DNA of 64,000 nucleotides from Catellatospora citrea (GCF_003610235.1 NZ_RAPR01000001.1:7688001-7752000), one strand, 5' to 3'; shown: positions 54,865-63,781, numbered from the stretch's first letter. Translations and numbers: made by a program. Notes: generated by a model not told the origin, from the letters alone.

Positions 54865-54892
54865 AACGCCCCGTCCGACAGGACGGGGCGTT
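54865..54892. terminator. Hairpin terminator after the DUF4396 gene
   Basis: Perfect 12-bp stem AACGCCCCGTCC / GGACGGGGCGTT with loop GACA, 19 bases past the stop. Confidence 0.8.
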
Positions 54893-54910
54893 CGGTCGTG
54901 CCGGCGAGCC

Positions 54911-55438
54911 TCAGTGGAACCGGTGCACGACGGCGTGGCCCTTGCCCCGGCCGATGAGCCAGCGGTTGACGGGCACGGTGAGCACGAACGCGATCAGCAG
55001 CGAGAACGCGAGCGCCGCCCAGAACAGCCAGCTGGTCAAACCGGCGTCCATGGCGCCGGGCACGCCGACCATGATGGCGTTGTCGATCAGCTCCATCACC
55101 GCGATGGACACCGTGTCCGCGGCGAGCGCGATCTTGAGCGCCTGCTGGAAGCCGACTCCGGCGCGCAGCACGCCGCGCATGGTCAGCGCGTAGCCGAAGA
55201 CGAATGCCAGGGCCACCGACAGCACGACGGTCGGCCCGGCGGTCCAGCCCAGCGCGGTGCCGATGACCATGCCCAGGACCTCGCCGATGGCGCAGCCGGT
55301 GAGGCAGTGCAGCGTCGCCGAGGCGGCCATGCGCCAGGTCGCGGCGGGGGCGGGGTGGACGTGGGGGGTGTGCTCGCTCGCCGCGTTGCGGGCGTGGTCG
55401 GCGACATGGCCGTGGGCGGCATGGTCGTGGTGATCCAT
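54911..55438 (-). CDS. DUF4396 membrane protein with His-rich N-terminus
   Basis: This 175-residue protein begins MDHHDHAAHGHVADHARNAA, a strong metal-binding segment, and then has four membrane helices of DUF4396 (LHCLTGCAIGEVLGMVIGTA; LMRGVL; IAVMELIDNAIMVGV; LAFSLLIAFVLTVPVNRWLI). DUF4396 occurs with copper and other metal genes. A CsoR-like box lies just upstream, so it is probably induced by copper. Confidence 0.75.
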   Translation of the reverse strand: MDHHDHAAHGHVADHARNAASEHTPHVHPAPAATWRMAASATLHCLTGCAIGEVLGMVIGTALGWTAGPTVVLSVALAFVFGYALTMRGVLRAGVGFQQALKIALAADTVSIAVMELIDNAIMVGVPGAMDAGLTSWLFWAALAFSLLIAFVLTVPVNRWLIGRGKGHAVVHRFH

Positions 55439-55458
55439 GCCGCCCACCATACCCCGAA

Positions 55459-55475
55459 ATACCCCCGGGGGGTAT
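55459..55475. promoter_or_regulatory. CsoR/RcnR-type operator
   Basis: The sequence ATACCCCCGGGGGGTAT is a G/C-tract palindrome with AT/AT ends, the form of Cu(I)-sensing CsoR sites, 20 bases upstream of the DUF4396 start and next to the stop of the methyltransferase gene. Confidence 0.65.
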
Positions 55476-55477
55476 GG

Positions 55478-56275
55478 TCAGACGTGGCAGATGATCTCGC
55501 CGTGCGGCACCACGAACCAGCCGTCCTCGGCCGCCACCCACTCCCGCCAACCGTCGGCCATCCGCCGCAGGTCGGCCTCGGTGGCGTAACCCTTGGCGAC
55601 GGCCTGCCCGGCCAGTGACGACTGCACGACGCGCTCCGCCCACATGCCGCCCCACCAGGCCCGCTCCTCGGGGGAGGCGTAGCACCAGACGCTCGCGGTC
55701 GCGGTGACGTCGGTGAACCCCGCCGCCCGTGCCCACGAGTGCAGGCGCCGCCCGGCGTCGGGCTCGCCGCCGTTGTCGCGGGCGATCCGCCGGTACAGCG
55801 CCAGCCACTCGTCGAGCGCCGGAACGACCGGCCACCAGGTGAACGCGGCGTAGTCGCCGTCGCGGGCGGCGACCACCCCGCCGGGCCGGCACACCCGGCC
55901 CATCTCGCGCAGCGCGCCGACCGGGTCGGCCAGGTGCTGCAGCACCTGGTGGGCGTGGACCACGTCGAACGAGTCGTCGGGCAGGTCGAGGGCCTGCACG
56001 TCGGCGACCAGGAAGTCGACATTGGCGGTGCCGCGGGCGGCGATCTCGGCGCGGGCCAGGCCCAGCGCGTCCTCGGTCAGTTCCAGCGCGGTGAGCCGGG
56101 CCGGGGCGACCGCGTCGGCCAGGTCGGCGGTGATGGTGCCCGGCCCGCAGCCCACGTCCAGGACCGTCCGGCCCGGCCGCAGGTGGGGCAGCAGGTAGGC
56201 GGCGGAGTTGGCCGCGGTGCGCCAGCGGTGTGACACCAGCACCGTCTCGTGGTGTCCGTGCGTGTACGTCGTCAT
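55478..56275 (-). CDS. SAM-dependent methyltransferase (UbiE-like)
   Basis: This 265-residue protein has VLDVGCGPGTITADLADAVA (motif I), ALELTEDALGLARAEIAARG, DVVHAHQVLQHLADPVGALR and RPGGVVAARDGDYAAF. Substrate unknown; it may methylate a quinone, lipid or secondary metabolite. It ends 2 bases from the CsoR-like box. Confidence 0.85.
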   Translation of the reverse strand: MTTYTHGHHETVLVSHRWRTAANSAAYLLPHLRPGRTVLDVGCGPGTITADLADAVAPARLTALELTEDALGLARAEIAARGTANVDFLVADVQALDLPDDSFDVVHAHQVLQHLADPVGALREMGRVCRPGGVVAARDGDYAAFTWWPVVPALDEWLALYRRIARDNGGEPDAGRRLHSWARAAGFTDVTATASVWCYASPEERAWWGGMWAERVVQSSLAGQAVAKGYATEADLRRMADGWREWVAAEDGWFVVPHGEIICHV

Positions 56276-56325
56276 GGGTGATCCCTCCTAGCTGGAGAGT
56301 CTAGAGATCGCGTCTCGTTATGTAG

Positions 56326-56337
56326 GAGACTTGTCTC
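56326..56337. promoter_or_regulatory. Palindrome in the divergent region
   Basis: GAGACTTGTCTC (GAGAC / GTCTC with TT centre) with an imperfect GAGAT/GTCTC pair 20 bases to the left, between the methyltransferase and AI-2E-family genes. It could be a repressor site. Confidence 0.35.
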
Positions 56338-56386
56338 AGATGTTGAACATGTTTGGGAAAGGAGCAGGTGAGGGAACGTATGGTCG

Positions 56387-57484
56387 GTGACGAACGGCCG
56401 TCGAGTGAGCGCTGCCGATGTCTTCCGCTGGGCGGTGGCCGGCTCGTGCGGCGTCGCCCTGGTGGGCATGGTCCTGGCCGCCGTCTGGTCCGTACGCGGC
56501 ATCCTGGTCCTGGTCCTCGTGTCGCTGTTCGTGGCGGTCAGCCTCGACCCGGCGGTCCGCTGGCTGGTCCGCCACCACGTCCACCGCCCCTACGCGGTCA
56601 CGATCATCCTGCTCGCCCTGCTGGGCCTGCTCGCCCTGCTGATCCTCGGCATCGGGCCACCGCTGGTGCGCCAGGCCGGGCAGCTCACCGCCGACCTGCC
56701 CGCCCAGATCCAGCAACTCGACGACCGCTCGCGGGCGTTCCGCGAGCTCAGCGCCCGCTACGGACTCGGCGACCGGCTCAACGAACTCGCCGCCACGGTG
56801 CCCGAACGCGTCGGCGCGAGCCTGCTGAGCCTCTTCCGCACCTTCCTCGGCGTGCTCGCCGCAGCGCTGACCGTGCTCGTGCTGTCGCTGTACTTCCTCG
56901 CCGACATGCCGCGGCTGCGCCGCCGGATCCAGCTGATGGCCCCCGACCGGCATCGCGAGCGCACCCGCCGCATCGTCGACGTGGTGGTCGACAAGGTCGG
57001 CACGTACATGATCGGCAACCTGATCATCTCGCTGATCGCGGGCGTCGTCGCGTACGCCGGGCTGCTGGTGCTGAACATCCCGTTCGCGCTGCCGCTCGCG
57101 CTGATCGTCGCCGTGACCGACCTGATCCCGCTGGTCGGGGCTACGCTGGGCACCGCGGTCTGCGGGCTGGTCGCCGCCATCGCGTCCGGGGTGTGGCCCG
57201 CCGCGGTCGGCATCGTGATCTGGCTGCTGATCTACCAGCAGATCGAGAACTACGTCATCGTGCCGAGGGTGATGAAGCAGAGCCTGGACATGCCCGCGCT
57301 CGCGGTGCTGCTGGCCAGCCTCATCGGCGCCGGACTGCTGGGACTGATCGGCGCGCTGATGGCCATCCCCATCGCGGCCACCGTCAAGACGGTGCTGGCC
57401 GAACTGCGCGAACCGCTGCCACCCGAGCATCTGCCCGAGCCCGCCGACGATTCGGATCATCGGCCTCCGGGTAAGGAGCTGTGA
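56387..57484 (+). CDS. AI-2E-family transporter-like membrane protein
   Basis: This 365-residue protein has about eight membrane helices with the family region LIPLVGATLGTAVCGLVAAI and the C-terminal QIENYVIVPRVMKQSLDMPA. AI-2E-family proteins export diverse small molecules or ions. Start GTG 56387 with GGAGCAGG somewhat distant; other starts nearby are possible. The gene is 55 bases upstream of the YihY-family gene. Confidence 0.8.
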   Translation: MTNGRRVSAADVFRWAVAGSCGVALVGMVLAAVWSVRGILVLVLVSLFVAVSLDPAVRWLVRHHVHRPYAVTIILLALLGLLALLILGIGPPLVRQAGQLTADLPAQIQQLDDRSRAFRELSARYGLGDRLNELAATVPERVGASLLSLFRTFLGVLAAALTVLVLSLYFLADMPRLRRRIQLMAPDRHRERTRRIVDVVVDKVGTYMIGNLIISLIAGVVAYAGLLVLNIPFALPLALIVAVTDLIPLVGATLGTAVCGLVAAIASGVWPAAVGIVIWLLIYQQIENYVIVPRVMKQSLDMPALAVLLASLIGAGLLGLIGALMAIPIAATVKTVLAELREPLPPEHLPEPADDSDHRPPGKEL

Positions 57485-57539
57485 TGCGCGACGCCGCGAC
57501 GGGGTCACGGTGACCCGCGCGCAGACCGGAGGATCGCCT

Positions 57540-58484
57540 GTGCCCACGACACCGTCCACCGCACCGGTTCCCGACGGCCCGGCAGACCTGACCCGCCGGG
57601 ACTGGCGGGCCGTGATCAAGCGCACCGCCAAGGAGTACAAGGAGGACAACCTGAGCGACTGGGCCGCTGCGCTGACCTACCGCGCGGTCATGTCACTGTT
57701 CCCGGCCATCCTGGTGCTCGTGGCGGTGCTCGGCTGGACCGGCGCCGACACCGCCCAGCGTGCCGCCGCCGAGGTCGGCGGGTTCGCGCCGGGCGCCGCA
57801 CGCGACGTGCTCGTCAACGCCCTCACTGAGCTGCAGCGTGGCCGGGGGGCCACCGCGGGCCTGGTCGCCCTCGTCGGCTTCGTGCTCGCGCTGTGGTCGG
57901 CGTCGAGCTACGTCGCCGCGTTCATGCGGGCCGCCAACATCATCTACGACGTGCCGGAAGGCCGCCCGATGCGCAAGACGCTGCCCATCCGCCTCGGCGT
58001 CACCGTCGTGGCCTGCGTCGCGATCGCCGCCGTCGCCGTCGCGCTCGTGTTCACCGGTCCGGTCGCCGAACGCACCGGCGAGTACCTGCACCTGGGCTCC
58101 GGGGTGGTGCGGATCTGGGACATCGCGAAGTGGCCCCTGGTCCTGCTGGTCATCGCCCTGATCTTCGCCCTGCTCTACTGGGCCTCGCCCAACGCGCGGC
58201 AGAGCGGCTGGCGCTGGATCACCCCCGGCAGCCTGCTCGCCGTGCTCCTGTGGCTGCTGGCGTCCGCCGGCTTTGCGCTGTACGCGGCGAATTTCGGTTC
58301 CTACAACAAGATCTACGGCAGCCTGGCCGGTGTCATCGTCTTCCTGATCTGGATGTGGATCGGCAACATCGCCCTGCTGCTCGGCGCGGAGTTCGACGCC
58401 GAACTGCACCGCGAACGCGCCATCGCCGCCGGCCACCCCGCCGACGAGGAGCCCTACATCGAACTCCGCGACCGCCCGGAGTAA
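57540..58484 (+). CDS. YihY/BrkB-family membrane protein
   Basis: This 314-residue protein has six membrane helices and the family motifs NLSDWAAALTYRAVMSLFPA, IIYDVPEGRPMRKTLPIRLG and FGSYNKIYGSLAGVIVFLIW. The GTG at 57540 has CGGAGGA at an ideal distance, so I prefer it over GTG 57510. YihY proteins are often called ribonuclease BN by error; function is unsettled and may concern lipid or ion transport. Confidence 0.85.
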   Translation: MPTTPSTAPVPDGPADLTRRDWRAVIKRTAKEYKEDNLSDWAAALTYRAVMSLFPAILVLVAVLGWTGADTAQRAAAEVGGFAPGAARDVLVNALTELQRGRGATAGLVALVGFVLALWSASSYVAAFMRAANIIYDVPEGRPMRKTLPIRLGVTVVACVAIAAVAVALVFTGPVAERTGEYLHLGSGVVRIWDIAKWPLVLLVIALIFALLYWASPNARQSGWRWITPGSLLAVLLWLLASAGFALYAANFGSYNKIYGSLAGVIVFLIWMWIGNIALLLGAEFDAELHRERAIAAGHPADEEPYIELRDRPE

Positions 58485-58535
58485 GGAAAGGCATCGCCGG
58501 CTCGCGTCAGCGAGACGAGCAGCCTCGGCGCATCG

Positions 58536-60272
58536 CTATACGTCAGGCAAGGGCGCCTTCTCCACCCCGGACAGGCCGCGACCTGCGGCCGCCGGCGTCG
58601 CGTCGCCGGCCGGCAGGGTGATGGCGAACGTCGTGCCGCGGCCGGGCTCGCTGACCAGCCCGATCGTGCCGCCGTGGTCGACGGTGATCTGCCGGGCGAT
58701 GGTCAGCCCCAGCCCGCTGCCGCCGGTGGCCCGCGTCCGCGCCCGGTCGGCCCGCCAGAACCGCTGGAAGACCCGCCGCTGGTCCTCGGGCGGGATGCCG
58801 CGACCGCGGTCGGTGACCTGTATCTGCACGTCATGCCCGACCCTCAGCGCCGCCAGCGTGACGGTCGTGCCCGCGGGCGCGTGCCGGACCGCGTTGGTCA
58901 CCAGGTTGCCCACCGCCTGCCGCAGCCTGCCCGCGTCGGCGTGCACGAGCAGCGCGGGCCCGGCGGTCACCGCGAGGTCGACGGCGACGGCCGCGGCCGC
59001 GGGCTGGTGCGCCGCCCGGCAGCTGTCCAGCAGCTCGCCGAGGTCGACCGTGGACCGGTCGTACGCGAGCGCGCCCGCCTCGGCCAGGGCCAGCGTCTGC
59101 AGGTCGTCGATGATCCGCTGCTGCAGCATGGTCTCCTCGTGCAGCGACCGGAACAGCGTCTCGTCGGCGCTGACCAGGCCGTCCTCCAGCGCCTCGAGGT
59201 AGGCGCGCACGTTGGCCAGCGGGGTGCGCAGCTCGTGGGCGATGTCGGCGATCATGCGCCGTTGCTGCTCCTCGGCGTGCTGCAGGGAGTCGGCCATGCC
59301 GTTGAACGTGACGGCGAGCTGGGCGAGTTCGTCGCCGCCCTCGACGGTCACGCGCTGGTCCAGCCGGCCCTGCCCGAAGCGGCGGGTGGCGATCGTCAGG
59401 CGCTGGATGGGACGCAGCACGTGGCGGCTCAGCAGCAGGGAGCCGAGCACGATGGGTACGGCGACCACGCTGAACGCCAGCATGATCGGGGTGGTGTCGA
59501 TGCCGTCCGCCGAGCTGACGGCCAGCCGCAGCGGCTCCGGTCCGACGATGCCGATCCGGGTGAGGAACACCTCGCGCAGGCAGGTCCGCAGGTGCTGGGC
59601 CGGATCGAGGTCGGGGGAGCGGGACGCCTTGGGGGAGCCCGGGGCGGTCGCCTCACCGGGCGTGTCGAAGCAGCGGCCGACCTCCTCCTTGTCGCGGGTG
59701 ATCGAGCGCGGTTGGCTGGCGGTGCCCGTCCGGCATTCGGCGACCAGGTCCGGCGAGGCGGTGGTGTGTGTGATGAGCGGCAGCCCGTAGTGGGTCGTGA
59801 CGGCCTGCGGCGCCACGCCCGCGCGGGACAGGCAGGCGGCGAACCGGATCTCCTGCCGGTACTCCTCGATCGCCTGCAGCGTGATCTCCCGCTCCTGTCC
59901 CGAGGCTTGGGGGAGGTCGAGCTGCGGCCGGGCGTCGATCGGGAGGGTCAGCTTCGTCATCGGGGTCACCGGCTGGCCGGCCAGCACCGCCGTGTCGACG
60001 ACGCCGACCGCCCCGTCCTGGGTGTCGAGCCGGATGCGCCGTCCGGTCCGGCGGGCGATGCCGGCGGCCACCTCGGCCACGCCCTCCCAGGTGCCGTGGT
60101 CGCGGCCGTACCGGGTGACCTCCTCGGCGATCTGCCGCATGAGCTGCTGCTGGGCGGTGGCCGATGCGGTCACCGCGTTCTCGGCGAGGGTGAACGTGAG
60201 GTAGGTGCTGGCTCCGGCGGCGAGCAGCACGACGATGGCCACCAGGGCGAACACCCTGATCCGGAAGGTCAT
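58536..60272 (-). CDS. Membrane sensor histidine kinase (EnvZ-like)
   Basis: This 578-residue protein has helices at about 8-30 and 262-282, an extracytoplasmic sensor of about 230 residues with exactly four cysteines (147, 180, 201, 231), a HAMP domain (about 283-335), the DHp motif DIAHELRTPL (His346) and an ATPase with LVTNAVRHAP, DRGRGIP and GSGLGLTI. Its ATG overlaps the response regulator stop (ATGA). The pair is divergent from the peptide/ATP-grasp operon. Confidence 0.9.
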   Translation of the reverse strand: MTFRIRVFALVAIVVLLAAGASTYLTFTLAENAVTASATAQQQLMRQIAEEVTRYGRDHGTWEGVAEVAAGIARRTGRRIRLDTQDGAVGVVDTAVLAGQPVTPMTKLTLPIDARPQLDLPQASGQEREITLQAIEEYRQEIRFAACLSRAGVAPQAVTTHYGLPLITHTTASPDLVAECRTGTASQPRSITRDKEEVGRCFDTPGEATAPGSPKASRSPDLDPAQHLRTCLREVFLTRIGIVGPEPLRLAVSSADGIDTTPIMLAFSVVAVPIVLGSLLLSRHVLRPIQRLTIATRRFGQGRLDQRVTVEGGDELAQLAVTFNGMADSLQHAEEQQRRMIADIAHELRTPLANVRAYLEALEDGLVSADETLFRSLHEETMLQQRIIDDLQTLALAEAGALAYDRSTVDLGELLDSCRAAHQPAAAAVAVDLAVTAGPALLVHADAGRLRQAVGNLVTNAVRHAPAGTTVTLAALRVGHDVQIQVTDRGRGIPPEDQRRVFQRFWRADRARTRATGGSGLGLTIARQITVDHGGTIGLVSEPGRGTTFAITLPAGDATPAAAGRGLSGVEKAPLPDV

Positions 60273-60961
60273 GCGCCCGGCTGGGGCATGCGGTAGCCGC
60301 GGCCGTAGACGGTCTGGACGTAGCGCGGCTCGCCCGGATCCGGCTCGATCTTGCGGCGCAGATTGACGACGTGCACGTCGACGGTGCGTTCCAGGACGTC
60401 CTGGTCGAAGCCGAAGGCGCGGTCGATGATCTGCGCTCGGGTGAAGGCGCGGCCGGGTTCGGCCGCCAGCACCTCCAGGATGCCGAACTCCTTCGCGGTC
60501 AGCGCCACCGGACGCCCGCCGATCCGCACCTCGAAGCTGTCGGCGTCCACGACGAGGTCGCCGACGACGATGGGCCCGGCCGGGCCGGCCGGGACCGCGC
60601 CGGTGCGGCGCAGCAGGGCACGCACCCGGGCGACGAGCTGGCGGGGGCTGTAGGGCTTGGTGATGTAGTCGTCGGCGCCCAGGTCGAGCCCGAGCAGGAT
60701 GTCGTTCTCGGTGCTGCGGGCGGTGAGCAGGATGATCGGCACGGCGGACTCGCGGCGCAGGATGTGGCACACGTCCAGCCCGTCGACCTCGGGCATCATC
60801 ACGTCGAGCACGACCAGGTCCGGATTGCGGGTGCGGCACTGGTCGAGCGCGGCACGGCCGTCGGCGACCGTCAGCACGCTGTGTCCCTCGTGTTCCAGGT
60901 ACATGCGGAGCACCTGCACGAGTTTCGGGTCGTCGTCGGCGACCAGGATCCGGGCTGCCAC
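60269..60961 (-). CDS. OmpR-family response regulator
   Basis: This 230-residue protein has a receiver domain with acidic pocket at 9-11, phospho-Asp53 in VVLDVMMPEVDG, KP in DYITKPYSP, and a winged-helix effector (about 130-226) with VALTAKEFGILEVLAAEPGR. The GTG start has AGGAGG upstream. OmpR-type factors bind direct repeats with 11-bp spacing, which occur at 61113-61129 in the divergent promoter region. Confidence 0.9.
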   Translation of the reverse strand: MAARILVADDDPKLVQVLRMYLEHEGHSVLTVADGRAALDQCRTRNPDLVVLDVMMPEVDGLDVCHILRRESAVPIILLTARSTENDILLGLDLGADDYITKPYSPRQLVARVRALLRRTGAVPAGPAGPIVVGDLVVDADSFEVRIGGRPVALTAKEFGILEVLAAEPGRAFTRAQIIDRAFGFDQDVLERTVDVHVVNLRRKIEPDPGEPRYVQTVYGRGYRMPQPGA

Positions 60962-61112
60962 GTGTCACCTCCTGCGCGTCGTATTCGCTGCGCGGATTGT
61001 GCCCCGGGACCTGTGAACAACATGTTAGGAAAAGGTCGGCGTCGATGCTATGAATGCGGTTGCGGTGCAATTCCGGCTCGCTGACCTGGCAACACCGTTC
61101 GCTAATCGCCTC

Positions 61113-61129
61113 TTAATAGGGCCTTAATA
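61113..61129 (+). promoter_or_regulatory. TTAATA direct repeats (11-bp period), candidate OmpR-type site
   Basis: TTAATAGGGCC and TTAATAAGTGGCC start 11 bases apart (61113 and 61124) in a locally AT-rich patch, 55 bases before the short-peptide gene. OmpR-type regulators bind this way as tandem dimers, and the adjacent regulator is of that type. Confidence 0.5.
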
Positions 61130-61183
61130 AGTGGCCCAATACGTTGCGCTGCATTGTTGGCAGCAGCGGAAGAGGTGCTTTCG

Positions 61184-61267
61184 ATGAACCGGTTCGCGAT
61201 CTTTGTGAACGCCTTGGCCGCCGGCTGGGGTGCATGCGCCACGGCGGCCGGGCAGGTGGCGGCGTGA
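61184..61267 (+). CDS. 27-residue peptide gene coupled to ATP-grasp ligase (candidate RiPP-like precursor)
   Basis: A GGAAGAGG site lies 10 bases before the ATG. The peptide starts MNRFAIFVNALAAGWG and has one cysteine (ACATAAG) and one Trp; the stop (TGA) overlaps the GTG of the ATP-grasp gene, so translation is coupled. It is too short for a folded protein. ATP-grasp ligases are known to modify ribosomal peptides (microviridin type, pheganomycin type), so a precursor role is possible; a pure leader function is the alternative. Confidence 0.55.
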   Translation: MNRFAIFVNALAAGWGACATAAGQVAA

Positions 61268-62469
61268 CCGCCGTGCTGCTGGTCGGCTGGCGTCCGAAGG
61301 CCATCGCCGCGCTGCGCCGGCTCGGCGCCGAGGTCACCTGCGCCTTCCGGCCGGGCGAGGACGACACCGCGGCACCGGCGCAGCGGCCGCACCGGTCGGT
61401 GCGGGTCGCCGACCCCGCCGGCGTCGAGTCGGTCCTTTCCGGCCTGGCGCGCCAGGGCCTGCGGCCCGCCGACTTCGACGTCGTATGCAGCCAGCAGGAG
61501 TTCACCATGGTGACGGCCGCGGCGATCGGCGGCGACCGGTCCTGGATGCCCCTGCCCACGGCCATGAACCTGCGCGACAAGCAGCTGCAGAAGCTCCGCA
61601 TCCGGCAGGCGGGCCTGCGCGTCGCCGACTGCTGGATCGTCGACGACATCCGGGACCTGCAAGTCCCGGCGTACCCCTGCGTGCTCAAGCCGCCGGCGGG
61701 GGCGGGCGCACGCGACACGTTCGTGCTGGGCGGCCCGGCCGCCGCCGACGACGCCCGCGAGCGCCTGCTGGACTCCCGCCGGCGCGGGCCGTGGCTGCTG
61801 GAGCGGTTCATGACCGGCCACGAGCACGCTGTGGACGGCGTCGTACGCGACGGGCAGCTGCGGCACCTGGCGATCTCGCGGTACCAGAGCAATCTGATCC
61901 GGATGCGCGACGGGGCGCACATGCTGTACGTGGCGCAGGACCCGGCCGAGCATCCGGAGCTGTACCGGCAGGGCTGGGAGCTGGCCGAGGCGGCGATGCG
62001 CGCCCTCGGCCACACCGACGGCGTCTTCCACCTGGAGGCGTTCCTCGACGAGGACGGTTTTGTCTTCAGCGAATGCGGTGGCCGGATCTGCGGCGGCAAG
62101 GCCGACGTGATGGCCGAGCTGAAGTTCGGCATCGACCTGCACGACGAGTGGGCGCGGGCGGTGCTGGGCCTGCCCGCCGGACGGCAGCGGCCGGCCCGCG
62201 CGGGCAACTACGCCCACGGCTGGCTGCCGCTGCCCGCCGGCCGCCTGGTGTCGGCGCCCGGCCCTGACCAGATCGCCGAGCGCCCCGGCGTGCGCGAGGC
62301 CCACGTGTGGCTCACGCCCGGTGACCGGGTGGTCGACCCGCGCACCTCCTCCGGCGCCGGGCTGGGCGCGGCGCTGCTCGCGGGCGACACCGTGGCCGAC
62401 GTCGAACGCGACTTCGCCGAGCTGGTGACGTGGGTGCAGCAGACCTCGAAAGTCGACCAGGACGCCTGA
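61264..62469 (+). CDS. ATP-grasp ligase (carboxylate-amine type)
   Basis: This 401-residue protein has an N-terminal pre-ATP-grasp Rossmann-like part (VTAVLLVGWRPKAIAALRRL), a glycine-poor ATP loop KPPAGAGARDTFVLGGP, ERFMTGHEHAVDGVV and the metal-binding FHLEAFLDEDGFVFSECGGR. It resembles enzymes that join a carboxylate to an amine with ATP (biotin carboxylase/BacD-like). Its partner substrate could be the upstream coupled peptide, but no evidence shows it. The stop is about 40 bases before repeat copy E. Confidence 0.85.
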   Translation: MTAVLLVGWRPKAIAALRRLGAEVTCAFRPGEDDTAAPAQRPHRSVRVADPAGVESVLSGLARQGLRPADFDVVCSQQEFTMVTAAAIGGDRSWMPLPTAMNLRDKQLQKLRIRQAGLRVADCWIVDDIRDLQVPAYPCVLKPPAGAGARDTFVLGGPAAADDARERLLDSRRRGPWLLERFMTGHEHAVDGVVRDGQLRHLAISRYQSNLIRMRDGAHMLYVAQDPAEHPELYRQGWELAEAAMRALGHTDGVFHLEAFLDEDGFVFSECGGRICGGKADVMAELKFGIDLHDEWARAVLGLPAGRQRPARAGNYAHGWLPLPAGRLVSAPGPDQIAERPGVREAHVWLTPGDRVVDPRTSSGAGLGAALLAGDTVADVERDFAELVTWVQQTSKVDQDA

Positions 62470-62510
62470 CCCCCACCGCGGCCACCCCGCCACCGCAAGC
62501 GTCCGGAGCG

Positions 62511-62560
62511 AAGGAAGGGCACCTTCTACAACACATAGCGATAAGAAGGTGCCCTTCCTT
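62511..62560. repeat. Dispersed GGAAGGGCACCTT element, copy E
   Basis: Units GGAAGGGCACCTT (62513) and its inverse AAGGTGCCCTTCC (62546) face each other, forming a larger hairpin unlike the direct copies A-D. It lies between the convergent ATP-grasp and MFS genes and may terminate both. Confidence 0.85.
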
Positions 62561-62563
62561 TCC

Positions 62564-63781
62564 TCAGGCGGGGGCGCGGCGCAGGTGGCGGACCGGGCGT
62601 ACGGCGAGCAGGACGGCGCAGCCGAGCACACCGACCAGGGCGGAGGCGCCCAGGACCTGGTCGGCGCCGACGAGGGCGGCGGCGGGCCCGGCGAGGACCT
62701 GGCCGACGGGGATGCCCGCGACGGAGCCGGCGATCTCGTACGCGGAGACCCGGTTGAGCACCGCGTTCGGCACCTGGGTCTGCACGCTGGTGGCCCACAT
62801 GACCGACCAGAACGCCCACGCCGCACCGCCGACGGCGTGCGCCGCCAGCAGCAGCCCGAACGGCGCGTGCACCGACACCGACAGCGGGATCAGCGCGAAG
62901 CCGAACATCGCCAGGCCGCCCGCGGCCAGCGGCCGGGCCGGGCGCACCCGCATCGCGACCAGTCCGCCGAGCACGGTGCCGCCGCCCATCGCCGACATCG
63001 TCCAGCCGTACGCGCTCTCGCCGAGGTAGCCGGTGATCACGCCGGAGCTGAGCGGGATGTACGGCCCGAACAGCGTCACGCCGAATACCACCCAGATCAG
63101 GATCACGCTCCACATCCAGCTGCGGGCCCGGAACTCGTGCCAGCCCTCGCGAAGGTCGCGGCGGATCGTGACGTCGGGCTTCGGAGCGCGGACGACCGGC
63201 GGCAGCCGCAGCGCCAGCAGGCACAGCGCGCTGACGGCGAAGGTCGCGGCGTTGATGGCGTACACCGTGCCGGGCCCGGTCAGCACCACGAGCGTCGCCG
63301 ACAGCGCGGGCCCGAGCAGCTGCGCCCCGGCGTCGGCCACGCGCAGTGCCCCGTTGGCGCGCTGCACGTCGGCGGCGACGCGCGGCACCATGCTGGCGAC
63401 GCCGGGCTGGAACATGGCGGCGGCCGCGCCGGCCAGCGCCGACATCGTCACCAGCAGCCACAGCGGCGAGTTGCCGGTGATCAGCGCGACCGCGACGACG
63501 GACTGGGTGACCACGCGGACCGCGTCCGCGCCGATCATCAGGCGGCGTGCGCCGAAGCGGTCGGCGAACACGCCGCCGAACAGGATGAGGGCGACCAGCG
63601 GGGTCATCCACGAGGCGAGTACCAGCCCGACGCCGGAGTCGCCGTGCCCGGCCGAGCGCACCGCGAGGGCCACGGCGACGGGCAGCATGCCGTCGCCGAG
63701 CAGGGCGATGGCGCGGGCGACGAAGTAGAGGGCGAAGTCACGGGTCCACATGCGACCCGTACCCGATGGTGCGACTGTCAT
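62564..63781 (-). CDS. MFS transporter
   Basis: This 405-residue protein has 12 membrane helices and an MFS pattern (FARAIALLGDGMLPVAVALA; FADRFGARRLMIGADAVRVV with the loop 2-3 motif). It is of the actinobacterial multidrug or siderophore exporter type. ATG 63781 is chosen; 63790 and 63751 are alternatives. It is divergent from an ArsR gene, like the left-end pair. Confidence 0.8.
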   Translation of the reverse strand: MTVAPSGTGRMWTRDFALYFVARAIALLGDGMLPVAVALAVRSAGHGDSGVGLVLASWMTPLVALILFGGVFADRFGARRLMIGADAVRVVTQSVVAVALITGNSPLWLLVTMSALAGAAAAMFQPGVASMVPRVAADVQRANGALRVADAGAQLLGPALSATLVVLTGPGTVYAINAATFAVSALCLLALRLPPVVRAPKPDVTIRRDLREGWHEFRARSWMWSVILIWVVFGVTLFGPYIPLSSGVITGYLGESAYGWTMSAMGGGTVLGGLVAMRVRPARPLAAGGLAMFGFALIPLSVSVHAPFGLLLAAHAVGGAAWAFWSVMWATSVQTQVPNAVLNRVSAYEIAGSVAGIPVGQVLAGPAAALVGADQVLGASALVGVLGCAVLLAVRPVRHLRRAPA

